Assembly: GCF_024623785.1 (NCBI RefSeq)
Contig: NZ_JANKBZ010000043.1
Coordinates: 1-64,000, forward strand
Length of the DNA: 64,000 nucleotides
Reading direction: 5' to 3'
Origin: Archangium lipolyticum
GTDB lineage: Bacteria > Myxococcota > Myxococcia > Myxococcales > Myxococcaceae
Shown: positions 43,292 through 52,186 of the stretch, one piece after another
Numbering within the stretch: the stretch's first letter is position 1
How the letters are laid out: the number at the start of each line of letters is the position of its first letter
Position numbers and translations under genes: made by a program
The notes under the pieces: model-generated
The model's input: only the letters and a program-made list of their open reading frames with translations
What the model was told of the DNA's origin: nothing
Database searches by the model: none

Positions 43292-45376
43292 GTGAGTGTC
43301 CGCACGGTGAGAGAGGTTCTCGAGGCATCGACGCAGCGTTGGTCCAACAGGTGGGGTGACTCCGCACGTCGCAAGGCCCCGGTCTATCTCACACTGTGCG
43401 GCACCACGGACATCACCCAGCCGTACCACAGTCATTCGTACCTGGCCGGAGCGCTCAACCGCTCCGGCCACTCCTATGCCGTCAGGGATCTGGCCATCGA
43501 GTTCTGGCATTACGTCATGTCGCCAGAGGTGATGACGGAGTTGCGCCGCGAGTGCCTGCGGCGGATGGACACGGAGAGCGGTGAGCGGGCCCGGCTGCTG
43601 CGGCTGTTCGCCGGCCTGATGGAGAATGGCGACCGGTTCCGCGCCGCCTTCCAGGCGCTGCGCGATCCGCAGTCCTTCCATCACCTGCCCTCGTACCTGG
43701 CGGCCATCCGCGAGCTCAACCTGCTGCCGCGGATGCTCACGCTCCTGTCGCGCAAGGCCATCTACCGCACCTTCAGCAGCGCCAGCCCGCCGGGCAGCGA
43801 GGAGGACCGCATCAACCTCGTCACGCTCCGCTCCGAGGTCGAGGCGGGCTTCGGCGTCGAGGTGCTCGACTACTTCTACGACTACCACGCGGACCAGATC
43901 GCCTCGCTGGCGCCCGGGTTGGTGGGGCTGAGCATCCCCTTCATCTCGCAGCTCGAGCACAGCCTGATGCTGGGCCACCGGCTGCGCAAGCGGGGCGTCA
44001 AGGTCGCCATCGGCGGGCCCATCGCCGCCAAGTTCTACAAGTACATCGACGACGTGGAGAAGCTGGACATCCTCTCGTTCGGCATGGACTCCCTCATCAC
44101 GGGCGAGGGCGAGACACTCATCTGCAAGCTGGCGGATCAGGCGCAGAACGGCGCCAACATCGGACGGCCCGACAACTTCGTGGACCTGCACGACCCCAAG
44201 CCGCTGGAGCGCTTCTTCTTCGAGAACGTGGAGGAGCTGCCCTCGCCGGACTACAGCCTCTGGGACTACTCGCTCTATGCCTCGCCGGAGCCTGGTGGAC
44301 TCTACTCGCCCACGCGGGGCTGCTACTGGAACAAGTGCTCCTTCTGTGACTACGGCCTGGCGATGAACACCCCGACCTCGCCGTGGCGCACGCGCTCGCC
44401 GGCCAAGGTCGCCGAGGACCTGACCGCGGCCTCCCAGTACGTGAAGTACTTCTTCTTCGCAGTGGACGTGCTGTCGCCCAGCTACGCGCTCAAGGTGTCG
44501 CGCGAGCTCATCGAGCGCGACGTGAAGGTGAAGTGGATGGCGGACTTCCGCCTGGAGTCCACCTTCAAGCTGGAGAACGTGAAGGTGTTCGCCGAGGCCG
44601 GCTGCCTCGGCGCCGCGTTCGGCATGGAGAGCACGGACCAGGACGTCCTCGATCTCATCAACAAGGGCACGCGGGTCAACCGGCTGGAGTACCTCGTCGA
44701 GTCGTTCGCTGGCGTGGGCATCCCGGTGCAGCTCATGGGCTTCACCGGCCACCCGGGAGAGACCCATCGGCAGGCGAAGACGACGCTCGACACGGCCCGG
44801 GCGCTGCTGAAGTCGGCGGCCACGGTGGCCCTGGGCAAGTTCGGCCTGACGCCCGGCGCGGACATCGCCAGGCGGCCCGAGCGCTACGGCATCGACGTGC
44901 ACTACGACGCCTCGGGGGACACGGCCATCCCGTGGGAGCTGCGCTGGACGCACCGCCGCCCGGTGGACAGCTACCCGGAGGACGACTACCGCGAGTCGCT
45001 GCGGCTGGTGCGCGGCTTCCCCTACCCGTTCCTCGGCGCCACGTCGACGCTGCACAGCCTGCTGTACTTCGAGCGCCGGCCCAAGGCCCCCTTCCCCATC
45101 CCCCAGTGGGGGTATGAGCTGTCGTGGGGCCGCTTCCACATCATCCCCTTCTTCGTCCAGATGGCCGAGGGGGACGAGGTGACGGTGCAGAGCGGGCTCA
45201 CCGGCCGCGTCATCCTCCTGCCGCGCGCGGAGGCCGAGACCCTGGAGCGACTCTTCCCCAAGAAGGCCTGGCTGCGCATCGACGCCACCCAGGGCGTCTC
45301 GCAGCAGGTGCAGGATCTGCTCGACTTCCTCGTCGAGCACTCCCTGGCCATGTTCATCCCCGAGGACAGCGTATGA
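43292..45376 (+). CDS. B12-binding radical SAM protein 1
   Basis: The 694-aa protein has an N-terminal cobalamin-binding-like Rossmann domain (LVGLSIPFISQLEHSLMLGH, AIGGPIAAKF, about 180-265). A radical SAM core follows with GCYWNKCSFCDYGLAMN (about 346-362): three Cys spaced CX4CX2C instead of CX3CX2C. It then has AVDVLSPSYALKVSRELIE, and a C-terminal domain of about 200 residues. Such enzymes methylate unactivated carbons in peptides. Start GTG 43292 follows AAAAAAGGTGAT. It overlaps the next gene by 4 bp. Confidence 0.88.
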   Translation: MSVRTVREVLEASTQRWSNRWGDSARRKAPVYLTLCGTTDITQPYHSHSYLAGALNRSGHSYAVRDLAIEFWHYVMSPEVMTELRRECLRRMDTESGERARLLRLFAGLMENGDRFRAAFQALRDPQSFHHLPSYLAAIRELNLLPRMLTLLSRKAIYRTFSSASPPGSEEDRINLVTLRSEVEAGFGVEVLDYFYDYHADQIASLAPGLVGLSIPFISQLEHSLMLGHRLRKRGVKVAIGGPIAAKFYKYIDDVEKLDILSFGMDSLITGEGETLICKLADQAQNGANIGRPDNFVDLHDPKPLERFFFENVEELPSPDYSLWDYSLYASPEPGGLYSPTRGCYWNKCSFCDYGLAMNTPTSPWRTRSPAKVAEDLTAASQYVKYFFFAVDVLSPSYALKVSRELIERDVKVKWMADFRLESTFKLENVKVFAEAGCLGAAFGMESTDQDVLDLINKGTRVNRLEYLVESFAGVGIPVQLMGFTGHPGETHRQAKTTLDTARALLKSAATVALGKFGLTPGADIARRPERYGIDVHYDASGDTAIPWELRWTHRRPVDSYPEDDYRESLRLVRGFPYPFLGATSTLHSLLYFERRPKAPFPIPQWGYELSWGRFHIIPFFVQMAEGDEVTVQSGLTGRVILLPRAEAETLERLFPKKAWLRIDATQGVSQQVQDLLDFLVEHSLAMFIPEDSV

Positions 45377-47133
45377 GCACCACGCGGCTGCTGGTCATCG
45401 TTCCCCCCCATGCGGTGAGCATGGTGAATGGCCCCCCCCTGGCGCCCCTGCTGTTGAAGAACGCGCTGGGTCCCTGCGGTGTCGACGTCCGGCTCTTCGA
45501 TGCCAACGTGCGCTTCTTCCGCTGGCTGCTGCGGCCGGAGGTGCGCCAGGAGATCACCGGCGAGCTCAAGCGCCTGGTGCAGGAGCAGTTCGCCAAGGAG
45601 GTCCTCTCCCAGGACGACCTGACGCGGGTGGGCCGCCTGCTGACGTTCCTCAGCAGCGACTACTGCCAGGGCAAGGACTTCGCCCTGCAGCGCTCGGGCA
45701 TGGACTGGGGTGGCGCCCACGAGGTGTTCATCAACCCGCCGGACACCGTGCCGGATCCGGCATTCCGCGCGCGCCTGATGGCCCAGGCCATGGACGTGCT
45801 GGCCGAGGAGATCGCCGCCCAGTCGCCCGAGCACATCGCCTTCTCGGCGCTGTTCCACACCCAGTGCGAGACCATCGTCGCGCTCTGCAAACGCCTGCGC
45901 GCGCGCGGCTTCCAGGGGAAGATCATCCTGGGCGGCGCGGCCATCAAGCTGAGCGATGACCCGTACCTGGGCTTCCTGCTGCGGGAGTCCACCGCCAACC
46001 TCGCCTACAAGTTCAACCTGTACCAGGAGTTCCCCACGCTGGCGGACTACCTGGCGGGCCGCATCGGCGTGGAGGGCGTGGCGCACGGCACCTACCTGGA
46101 TGCCGCGGGGAACATCCAGCACACGGCCACGCAGACGAGCCGGGTGAAGAAGCTCGCCGGTCCCCTGGCCTACGACATCGTCGAGCCGGACAACTACATG
46201 GGGGACCTCATCTTCCCGGTGCTGTTGTCCGAGGGCTGCTACTGGGGCAAGTGCGACTTCTGTGACTACCCCTTCCTGGCCTCGCAGAACCCCTTCACCA
46301 TCTCGGCCATCTTCCGGGACCCGGTACACGTGCTCCAGGACGTGAACAACGTGGTGGAGCGGTTCGGGGTGAAGCGGATCGATCTCATCTCCGACGCGGT
46401 GCCCATGGGCTACTTCCCGCGTCTGGCGAAAGCCGGAGGCGAGACGCTGAAGGCGCTCGGCGTGAGGATGGAGTGCTCCGTCCGGGCCGAGCCCAAGGCG
46501 CAGCCGCAGCACTTCGAGGCCATGGCCGCCTGCGGCATGGATCTGGTGACCATCGGCGTGGAGTCCGTCTGCGACGAGGTCCTCGAGGGGATGAAGAAGG
46601 GCAACACGTACGCGGACATCGTCCGGTGCATGCAGATGGCCCGGCAGCACGGCATCAAGGTGAAGGCCAACCTCATCCACAACCACCCCCGGATGAAGCC
46701 CCACCACATCACCGAGACGCTCACCCGCCTCCAGGAGATCATCCCGTACATCGAGTCGCTCGGCGTGCACTCCTTCGGGCTGACGCCGCACGCGCCCATC
46801 GCCTACGCGCCGCAGGAGGCCAACCTCGTCATCCTGCCGGACCGGAAGACGACCAACGACCATGGCCAGCACCACCTGCAGTTCGTCCGCGCCGACCTCA
46901 CCCCGGAGCTCGCCCAGGGCTTCGAGGCGCTGAAGACGGAGGTGGAATCGCTCGCGTTCGAGCTGGAGATGCGCAAGGGCGCGATGAGCGCCGAGCAGAA
47001 GGTGCTAAAGCTCCCGTACCGCTGGGCAGGGGACCATGCCCGCCGTGACAGCACCCAGCCGGACCTGATGGTGGAGATCCCCGGCAAGCGCACCCCGTTC
47101 TCCTTCTTCGTGGGCGAGTATGCGGGAGCATGA
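45373..47133 (+). CDS. B12-binding radical SAM protein 2
   Basis: The 586-aa protein has an N-terminal B12-type domain (LLVIVPPHAVSMVNGPPLAP, HIAFSALFHTQCETIVALCK, KIILGGAAIKLSDDPYLGF) and a radical SAM core with EGCYWGKCDFCDYPFLASQ (about 291-309), again CX4CX2C. A TIM-barrel with GVESVCDEVLEGMKKGNTY follows. It shares ATGA with the preceding gene and overlaps the next by 14 bp. Two distinct B12-radical-SAM enzymes in one cluster suggest two different carbon modifications. Confidence 0.88.
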   Translation: MSTTRLLVIVPPHAVSMVNGPPLAPLLLKNALGPCGVDVRLFDANVRFFRWLLRPEVRQEITGELKRLVQEQFAKEVLSQDDLTRVGRLLTFLSSDYCQGKDFALQRSGMDWGGAHEVFINPPDTVPDPAFRARLMAQAMDVLAEEIAAQSPEHIAFSALFHTQCETIVALCKRLRARGFQGKIILGGAAIKLSDDPYLGFLLRESTANLAYKFNLYQEFPTLADYLAGRIGVEGVAHGTYLDAAGNIQHTATQTSRVKKLAGPLAYDIVEPDNYMGDLIFPVLLSEGCYWGKCDFCDYPFLASQNPFTISAIFRDPVHVLQDVNNVVERFGVKRIDLISDAVPMGYFPRLAKAGGETLKALGVRMECSVRAEPKAQPQHFEAMAACGMDLVTIGVESVCDEVLEGMKKGNTYADIVRCMQMARQHGIKVKANLIHNHPRMKPHHITETLTRLQEIIPYIESLGVHSFGLTPHAPIAYAPQEANLVILPDRKTTNDHGQHHLQFVRADLTPELAQGFEALKTEVESLAFELEMRKGAMSAEQKVLKLPYRWAGDHARRDSTQPDLMVEIPGKRTPFSFFVGEYAGA

Positions 47134-47995
47134 GAAGACGTCCCCGGGTGAGCCCGAGGAGCTGATCGGCTTCGGCGGGGCGGTGGTCCGTTCCATGGAG
47201 GAGCTGCCCGAGCAGTCCGGGGGGGCCGCGTGCTTCTTCGGGGTGGACAGCGAGCTGTCGCGGCGCTTCGGTGCCTCCAACGAGGGGGCCGCCGTCTTCA
47301 TCCGCTCGGCCTCGGCGCGGATGCGTCCGTGGACGCGGCGCGAGCGGCCCGGGGCCACCGACGTGGGCGTGCTACGGGGCTCGCCCGCCCAGGTGATGGA
47401 GGAGACACTCTTGATGGGAGCGGGCCTGGCGGCCCGGGGCTTCGTCCCCGTGGCGGTGGGGTGTGATCACACCGTCAGCTACGCCCACGCGCTCGGCGTG
47501 TGCCGGGAGCGCCGCACCACGTACGTCTACCTCGATGCGCACCTGGACCTCGGCCTGCACGACGACCGGCGGCAGCCGGACCTCCACAACGGCAACTTCA
47601 TTGGCGCGTTGGTGCGCAGCGGACGCTTCGAGCAGGTGGTGAACGTGGGCGCGCGCTCCTGGACCACCCATGACGAGGCCTATGAGGCCCAGACCGGCGT
47701 CACCATCCTGCGCTCGGCCAGTCTGGATGCGCTGGCCTTCCTGCGGGGCCGTGACGTGTATGTGAGCCTCGACGTGGACGTGCTCGACCCGACCTTCGTT
47801 CCCAACATGTGCTGCCGCGAGCCCTTCGGCTTCACACCGCGGGAGCTGCTGAGCATCATGGAATGGCTGCGCCGCCACTGCAACGTGCTGGGCGCCGACG
47901 TGTCGGAGCTGGCTCCGGACACACAACACGGGCACACCGCGGAGATCGCGATGCGCTGCGTACACGAGTTGATCGGCCCCCGAGGAGGACCGTGA
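47120..47995 (+). CDS. Arginase/agmatinase-family enzyme, likely peptide arginase
   Basis: The 291-aa protein has the ureohydrolase manganese motifs: AVGCDHTVSYAH (His ligand), YVYLDAHLDLGLHDDRRQPD (DAHxD), HNGNF, and VYVSLDVDVLDPTFVPNMCC (DxDxxDP), then GADVSELAPDTQ. All the metal ligands are present, so it should be active. In a RiPP cluster such an enzyme would convert precursor Arg to ornithine. The role is inferred from context; the fold is clear. Confidence 0.88.
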   Translation: MREHEKTSPGEPEELIGFGGAVVRSMEELPEQSGGAACFFGVDSELSRRFGASNEGAAVFIRSASARMRPWTRRERPGATDVGVLRGSPAQVMEETLLMGAGLAARGFVPVAVGCDHTVSYAHALGVCRERRTTYVYLDAHLDLGLHDDRRQPDLHNGNFIGALVRSGRFEQVVNVGARSWTTHDEAYEAQTGVTILRSASLDALAFLRGRDVYVSLDVDVLDPTFVPNMCCREPFGFTPRELLSIMEWLRRHCNVLGADVSELAPDTQHGHTAEIAMRCVHELIGPRGGP

Positions 47996-48540
47996 TGACG
48001 ACCTTGACGTCGCGGCGCGTGGTGTTGCGGCCGCATACCCCCCAGAGCTTCGAGCGCCTCCACCGGTGGAAGAACGACCGGGAGATCCTGGAGCTCAGCT
48101 CCGACAGCATGGAGCCCTCCCCCGAGGAGAAGACGCGGCGCACGCTGGAGCGGTGGATGAAGGAGAGCGAGGACATCATCCACTTCGCCATCCACCGCGC
48201 GGACACCGACGAGCTCATCGGGTTCCTGCACCTGGCGCTCATCGAGCGGGAGCACCAGCGCTGCAAGCTCGGGCTCGTCATCGGGGAGAAGCAGTACTGG
48301 GGTCAGGGGTACGGCACCGAGGCGGTGCGGTGCGCGGTGGACCATGGCTTCTCGCAGCTGGGCCTGAACCGGATCTCCGCCGAGGTGTACGCGACCAACC
48401 CGCGCTCGGTGCGGATGTTGGAGCGTGCCGGCTTCCGGCGCGAGGGGGTGCTGCGCGAGAGCATCCTCAAGGACGGCGCCTTCGTCGACGAGTACCCCTA
48501 CGCGCTGCTGCGCCGCGAGTGGGAGGAGGCCCGCCGATGA
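47995..48540 (+). CDS. GNAT acetyltransferase (RimJ/RimL type)
   Basis: The 181-aa protein has the RimJ/RimL layout: VVLRPHTPQSFERLHRWKND, then GLVIGEKQYWGQGYGTEAVR (CoA-binding QGYGTEA, about 95-114) and NPRSVRMLERAGFRREGVLR. Its ATG shares a base with the arginase stop (TGATG). The likely substrate is an amine on the modified peptide, possibly an ornithine side chain or N-terminus. It overlaps the next gene by 4 bp. Confidence 0.9.
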   Translation: MTTLTSRRVVLRPHTPQSFERLHRWKNDREILELSSDSMEPSPEEKTRRTLERWMKESEDIIHFAIHRADTDELIGFLHLALIEREHQRCKLGLVIGEKQYWGQGYGTEAVRCAVDHGFSQLGLNRISAEVYATNPRSVRMLERAGFRREGVLRESILKDGAFVDEYPYALLRREWEEARR

Positions 48541-49343
48541 TCTCCCTCGGCATCAGCGTCTCGGACTACATGCCGGACCGGGGACACATCGACCCGGAGG
48601 TGTACGCGCGCGTCGACTACATCGAGTACGGCGGCCACTTTCCCCCGGTGAAGGACCTGGGGGTGGAGCGCATCCGGGCCCTGGGGCATGCCCCGCGGAT
48701 GACGCGGCACCTGGTGTCGGTGGAGCTGCCGGCGGAGCTGGACGTGGCCGCGGAGGTGGAGAGCATCCGGAACGACCTCGCCGGGGTGCGACCCGAGTAC
48801 CTCGTGACGGACTTCGGCTACTGGCGCCTGGGCGGGCGGGAGCTGGAGAGCCTCTGGTTCCGGCCCTGTACGCTCTCCGAGGCGGCCGCGAGCCGCATCG
48901 CCCACAACGCCGAGGCCCTGGGCGCGGAGCTCGGCATGGCCGTGCACCCCGAGAATCCCTTCTCCCTGAGCTTCGTGGGGGAGTTGAACCTCTCCGACTT
49001 CATGCGGGCGCTCGCCGAACGCGGGGCGAAGCTCTGCTTCGACGTGGGCCACTTCTATGCCGTGTGCGTCAACACCGGCACGCCAGTGCACGAGGCCTTC
49101 GAGCGCCTGCCCTTCGAGGCGTTCCGGGTGGCGCACATCGCGGGCCTCTCCAGCGTCGAATACGGAGGACAACGCTTCCTGCTCGACAACCACAACGTCC
49201 CGCCGCTCCCGGAGTGCGTGGAGCTGCTGGCCGAGGCGGCACGCAGGTCCCCGGGCATGCAGTGGGTGACCTACGAGGCGGAGCTGGCGTCCACGGACGT
49301 GCAGCACGCGGGACTCGACGCGATTGCGAGGAAGCTGAGATGA
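48537..49343 (+). CDS. DUF692-family (MNIO-like) enzyme 1
   Basis: The 268-aa protein is a TIM-barrel of the DUF692 type. It has VDYIEYGGHFPP, MAVHPENPFSLSFVGELNLS (H-x-E-N-P, about 139-158), KLCFDVGHFYAVCVNTGTPV (D-x-x-H plus N, about 169-188), VAHIAGLSS and a later DNHNVPP. These supply the His, Asp, Glu and Asn ligands that hold the iron cluster in MbnB- and ApyH-like multinuclear iron enzymes. It would modify the precursor oxidatively. ATGA overlap on both sides. Confidence 0.82.
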   Translation: MISLGISVSDYMPDRGHIDPEVYARVDYIEYGGHFPPVKDLGVERIRALGHAPRMTRHLVSVELPAELDVAAEVESIRNDLAGVRPEYLVTDFGYWRLGGRELESLWFRPCTLSEAAASRIAHNAEALGAELGMAVHPENPFSLSFVGELNLSDFMRALAERGAKLCFDVGHFYAVCVNTGTPVHEAFERLPFEAFRVAHIAGLSSVEYGGQRFLLDNHNVPPLPECVELLAEAARRSPGMQWVTYEAELASTDVQHAGLDAIARKLR

Positions 49344-49984
49344 GCACGAAGAATGGTAGCGAGGAGATTCTGGACACGGACTGCTTCCGGCAGCTCGTGC
49401 GCACCCCGCCTCCGGCGTCGGACGTCCCAGCGCACCTGGCGTGGGTGCGGCTCATGGCCCAGGTGCTGGCGAGCCTGGAGTCGTGGGCCCCGCACTTCAC
49501 CACCGCGCTCCTGTCCCACTACCGCTCGCTGGACGGGCTGCGGCCCTTCTGCGAGGCGGGAGAGTACGAGCGCGCGTACCTGGACCGCGTCCCCCACGCG
49601 CTCAACTTCCTGCGCTACTTCCTGGGCACGTCCGAGCCCCAGTGGCTCAAGGACCTGGCGCGCTGCGAGACGTGGTCCGCCGCGCTGCGCGGCGGCGTGT
49701 CCCCGGAGCTGCGCGGGCGCCTGAAGGAGGTGCTCCGCATCGAGTCGCGAGGCGACAAGGAGTTCGCGCTCGTCTCCCATGACGTGCTGGAGACGCTGCA
49801 GCACCTGACGGGCTTCGCCGACACCACGATGAGCCGCACGGGACGGATGCTGTGGCTGCTCGGCGTCCCCCCCATCTACCCCGTCCAGCGCACGGTGGCG
49901 CGGCCGGGCCTCGTTCTCTTCCGGAGCTTGGGGGGGGACGTGGAGATGACCTACCTGCCCGCCGGGGAGTCGGCCTCGCGATGA
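49340..49984 (+). CDS. Unknown protein between the two MNIO genes, likely a partner
   Basis: The 214-aa, mostly helical protein has WVRLMAQVLASLESWAPHF, then LDRVPHALNFLRYFLGTSEP and a C-terminal PPIYPVQRTVARPGLVLFRS. I do not recognise a family. Its place, translationally coupled to MNIO genes on both sides, is where a precursor-recognition partner (compare MbnC or TglI) usually lies. No membrane segment or signal is present. Confidence 0.6.
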   Translation: MSTKNGSEEILDTDCFRQLVRTPPPASDVPAHLAWVRLMAQVLASLESWAPHFTTALLSHYRSLDGLRPFCEAGEYERAYLDRVPHALNFLRYFLGTSEPQWLKDLARCETWSAALRGGVSPELRGRLKEVLRIESRGDKEFALVSHDVLETLQHLTGFADTTMSRTGRMLWLLGVPPIYPVQRTVARPGLVLFRSLGGDVEMTYLPAGESASR

Positions 49985-50829
49985 GCTCCGTGAGGATCGG
50001 CGTCGGCGTGGAGGCGGCGTGCGACCAATACGCCGAGAGCGCCCTGAGCGAGGCGGGTCTCACCGACTTCGTCGAGTACGGCATCCACGTGGCCAGGGGG
50101 GTGCCCGAGTGGGTGCGGGCCGTGCGGGAGCGGCTGGGTGCGCGGCTCAACCTGCACCCGCTCGACCTGAACCTGGGCGGCGGTGACAGCACCACCGATG
50201 GGTGGTGCGAGGCGCTGGCGGGGCTGGCCCGGGAGCTGCGTGCGACCGCCCTCGTGAGTGACATGGGCTTCTGGTACCTGGGCCACCGCGGCTCGACGTG
50301 GCCCCGGCCACCGAGCATGCCCGCGGCGGCGGCGGCCTGCCGGGACACCGCGGCCCGCATCGCCCGGGCGTGTGGCATCCCGTTCCGCGTGGAGAATCCG
50401 CCGCTGGAGTGGGTGCCCGGTCAGCCCTCGCTCTGGCACTTCCTGGAGCAGGCCTCGGCCGAGGACGGCGTGGAGCTCTGCCTCGATCTGTCGCACCTGC
50501 TCCAGTTCGAGATGAACGTCCACGGTCGGGCGCCCACCCTGCCGCGCTCGTTCCCCTGGCAGAAGGTCACGGAGCTCCACCTGGCCGGGTTCATCCGGGT
50601 CGAGTACCAGGGGCGCCAGCACTACATCGACGAGCACCTCGCGGACATCCCCGACGAGGAGTACCGCCTGCTGTCCCAGGTGCTGGAACTGCGCGGGAGT
50701 GGGAGCCCGCTGGAGATCTGCCTGGAGATGGAGCCCCGCGGAGCAGCGGCCTTCGAGGCCGAGGCCAGCCGCCTCCGGGAGGCGCTCGGCGGGAGCGCCC
50801 GCCAGGCCCTCGAGCGCCGTAGGCGGTGA
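49981..50829 (+). CDS. DUF692-family (MNIO-like) enzyme 2
   Basis: The 282-aa protein has FVEYGIHVARGVPEW, ALVSDMGFWYLGHRGS, PFRVENPPLEWVPGQ (E-N, about 136-150), ELCLDLSHLLQFEMNVHGRA (D-x-x-H and N), ELHLAGFIRV and YIDEHLADIPDEEY, with a last Glu in EICLEMEP. It shares the DUF692 fold with the gene two places upstream but is only distantly similar, so the two probably catalyse different steps. It is the last gene of the operon. Confidence 0.75.
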   Translation: MSSVRIGVGVEAACDQYAESALSEAGLTDFVEYGIHVARGVPEWVRAVRERLGARLNLHPLDLNLGGGDSTTDGWCEALAGLARELRATALVSDMGFWYLGHRGSTWPRPPSMPAAAAACRDTAARIARACGIPFRVENPPLEWVPGQPSLWHFLEQASAEDGVELCLDLSHLLQFEMNVHGRAPTLPRSFPWQKVTELHLAGFIRVEYQGRQHYIDEHLADIPDEEYRLLSQVLELRGSGSPLEICLEMEPRGAAAFEAEASRLREALGGSARQALERRRR

Positions 50830-50921
50830 GGCGGGTGTGCGTTCGACACCGCGTCCAGCGTTCCGTCCGCGCGCAGGAGCTGCTCCATGGCAACACGCCA
50901 TACGCTTCGCGGGCAAAAAGA

Positions 50922-50951
50922 AAGGGCGTCAGACCGGAGTCTGACGCCCTT
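50922..50951 (-). terminator. Rho-independent terminator of tRNA-Phe
   Basis: AAGGGCGTCAGAC (50922-50934) pairs perfectly with GTCTGACGCCCTT (50939-50951). On the minus strand it is followed by TTTCTTTTTG, downstream of tRNA-Phe. It may also stop the RiPP operon from the other side. Confidence 0.92.
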
Positions 50952-50970
50952 CAAATTTCGTGAGACTTTG

Positions 50971-51043
50971 TGCCCAGGGGCGGAATCGAACCACCGACAC
51001 GGGGATTTTCAGTCCCCTGCTCTACCAACTGAGCTACCTGGGC
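50971..51043 (-). tRNA. tRNA-Phe (GAA)
   Basis: The minus strand folds as a cloverleaf with acceptor GCCCAGG/CCTGGGC, D-arm AGCTCAGTTGGTAGAGC, anticodon loop CTGAAAATC (anticodon GAA) and T-arm GGTTCGATTCC. The length is 73 nt and the CCA is not encoded. Confidence 0.97.
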
Positions 51044-51235
51044 GTTCTGCTCAACCGCGCGAAGTACGGGCGATTTACGGGGACTCGGCCCTTACGTCAA
51101 GCTGGTTCTTCAACTCCACCCCACTTCCTCTCCTTCCCCCTCCCCGCTCGCACGCCCGGCCGCCCTCCTCTCCTCCCGCCCGCACACCCCGTGCGTTTCC
51201 GTTAAATCCCCGCCATCTCCCCCGGAGGCCCCTGC

Positions 51236-52132
51236 GTGAGCTGGCTCAACTACCACCACCTCCTCTACTTCTGGACCGTCGCCCGCGCCGGCTCCATCGC
51301 CAAGGCCAGCCAGGAACTCCACCTCGCCCAGCCCACCATCAGTGCCCAACTCAAGCTCCTCGAGGAGTCCCTCGGCCACAAGCTCTTCGAACGCCAGGGC
51401 CGCCGCCTCGTCCTCACCGACGTCGGCCGCACCGTCCTCCGCTACGCCGAGGACATCTTCCGCCTCGGCAACGAGCTCAAGAACGTCGTCAACGGCATGC
51501 CCTCCGGCCAGGGCCTCCGCGTCGCCGTCGGCGTCACCGACGTCATCCCCAAACTCGTCGCCGAACGCCTCCTCCAGCCCGCCTTCGACGTCTCCCCAGA
51601 CCTCCGCATCACCTGCCGCGAAGGCCCCCTCCCCCAGCTCCTCGCCTCCCTCGCCCTCCACGAGCTCGACGTCGTCCTCGCCGACTCCCCCTCCCCAGAG
51701 CCCGTCAGCGTCCGCTCCTTCAACCACCTGCTCGGCAAGTGCGGCGTCTCCTTCTTCGCCGCCCCCAGGCTCGCTCACCTCTCGAAGGGATTCCCTCGCT
51801 CCCTCGACGGGGCTCCCGTCCTCCTGCCCTCCGATGCCTCCTCCGTCCGCCGCTCCCTCGAGATGTGGTTCGACTCCCGCGGCATCCACCCCGTCATCAC
51901 CGGCGACTTCGACGACTACGCCCTCTTGACCGCCTTCGGTCAGCACGGCCACGGCGTCTTCGCCGCCCCCTCCGTCATCGAGCAGGAGGTGTGTCGACAG
52001 TTCAATGTCTCCGTCATCGGGCACACCGCTGACATCGAGACCTGCTTCTACGCCATCTCCGTCGAGCGGCGACTCAGGCACCCCGCCGTCGTCGCCATCG
52101 CGGAGACTGCTCGGTCACGGTTGTTCGGGTAG
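51236..52132 (+). CDS. nhaR: LysR-family regulator (NhaR-like)
   Basis: The 298-aa protein starts MSWLNYHHLLYFWTVARAGS and has the LysR wing-helix IAKASQELHLAQPTISAQLK, followed by a periplasmic-binding-like effector domain. The YHHLLYFWTVAR opening and the tail IETCFYAISVERRLRHPAVV are characteristic of the NhaR subgroup, which responds to sodium. GTG 51236 follows CGGAGG. No nhaA gene is adjacent. Confidence 0.88.
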   Translation: MSWLNYHHLLYFWTVARAGSIAKASQELHLAQPTISAQLKLLEESLGHKLFERQGRRLVLTDVGRTVLRYAEDIFRLGNELKNVVNGMPSGQGLRVAVGVTDVIPKLVAERLLQPAFDVSPDLRITCREGPLPQLLASLALHELDVVLADSPSPEPVSVRSFNHLLGKCGVSFFAAPRLAHLSKGFPRSLDGAPVLLPSDASSVRRSLEMWFDSRGIHPVITGDFDDYALLTAFGQHGHGVFAAPSVIEQEVCRQFNVSVIGHTADIETCFYAISVERRLRHPAVVAIAETARSRLFG

Positions 52133-52140
52133 CGAGGGTA

Positions 52141-52175
52141 GACCCTCACCCCAACCCTCTCCCAGAGGGAGAGGG
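52141..52175. repeat. REP-like palindrome, copy 7
   Basis: GACCCTCACCCC then CCCTCTCCC-agag-GGAGAGGG, between the LysR and amidohydrolase genes. Confidence 0.9.
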
Positions 52176-52186
52176 TGTTGCTTCGC

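Noticed and set aside
43217-45340. Long minus-strand frame opposite the first radical SAM gene
   Set aside because: Codon-position bias and clear domains belong to the plus strand. The minus product is low-complexity.
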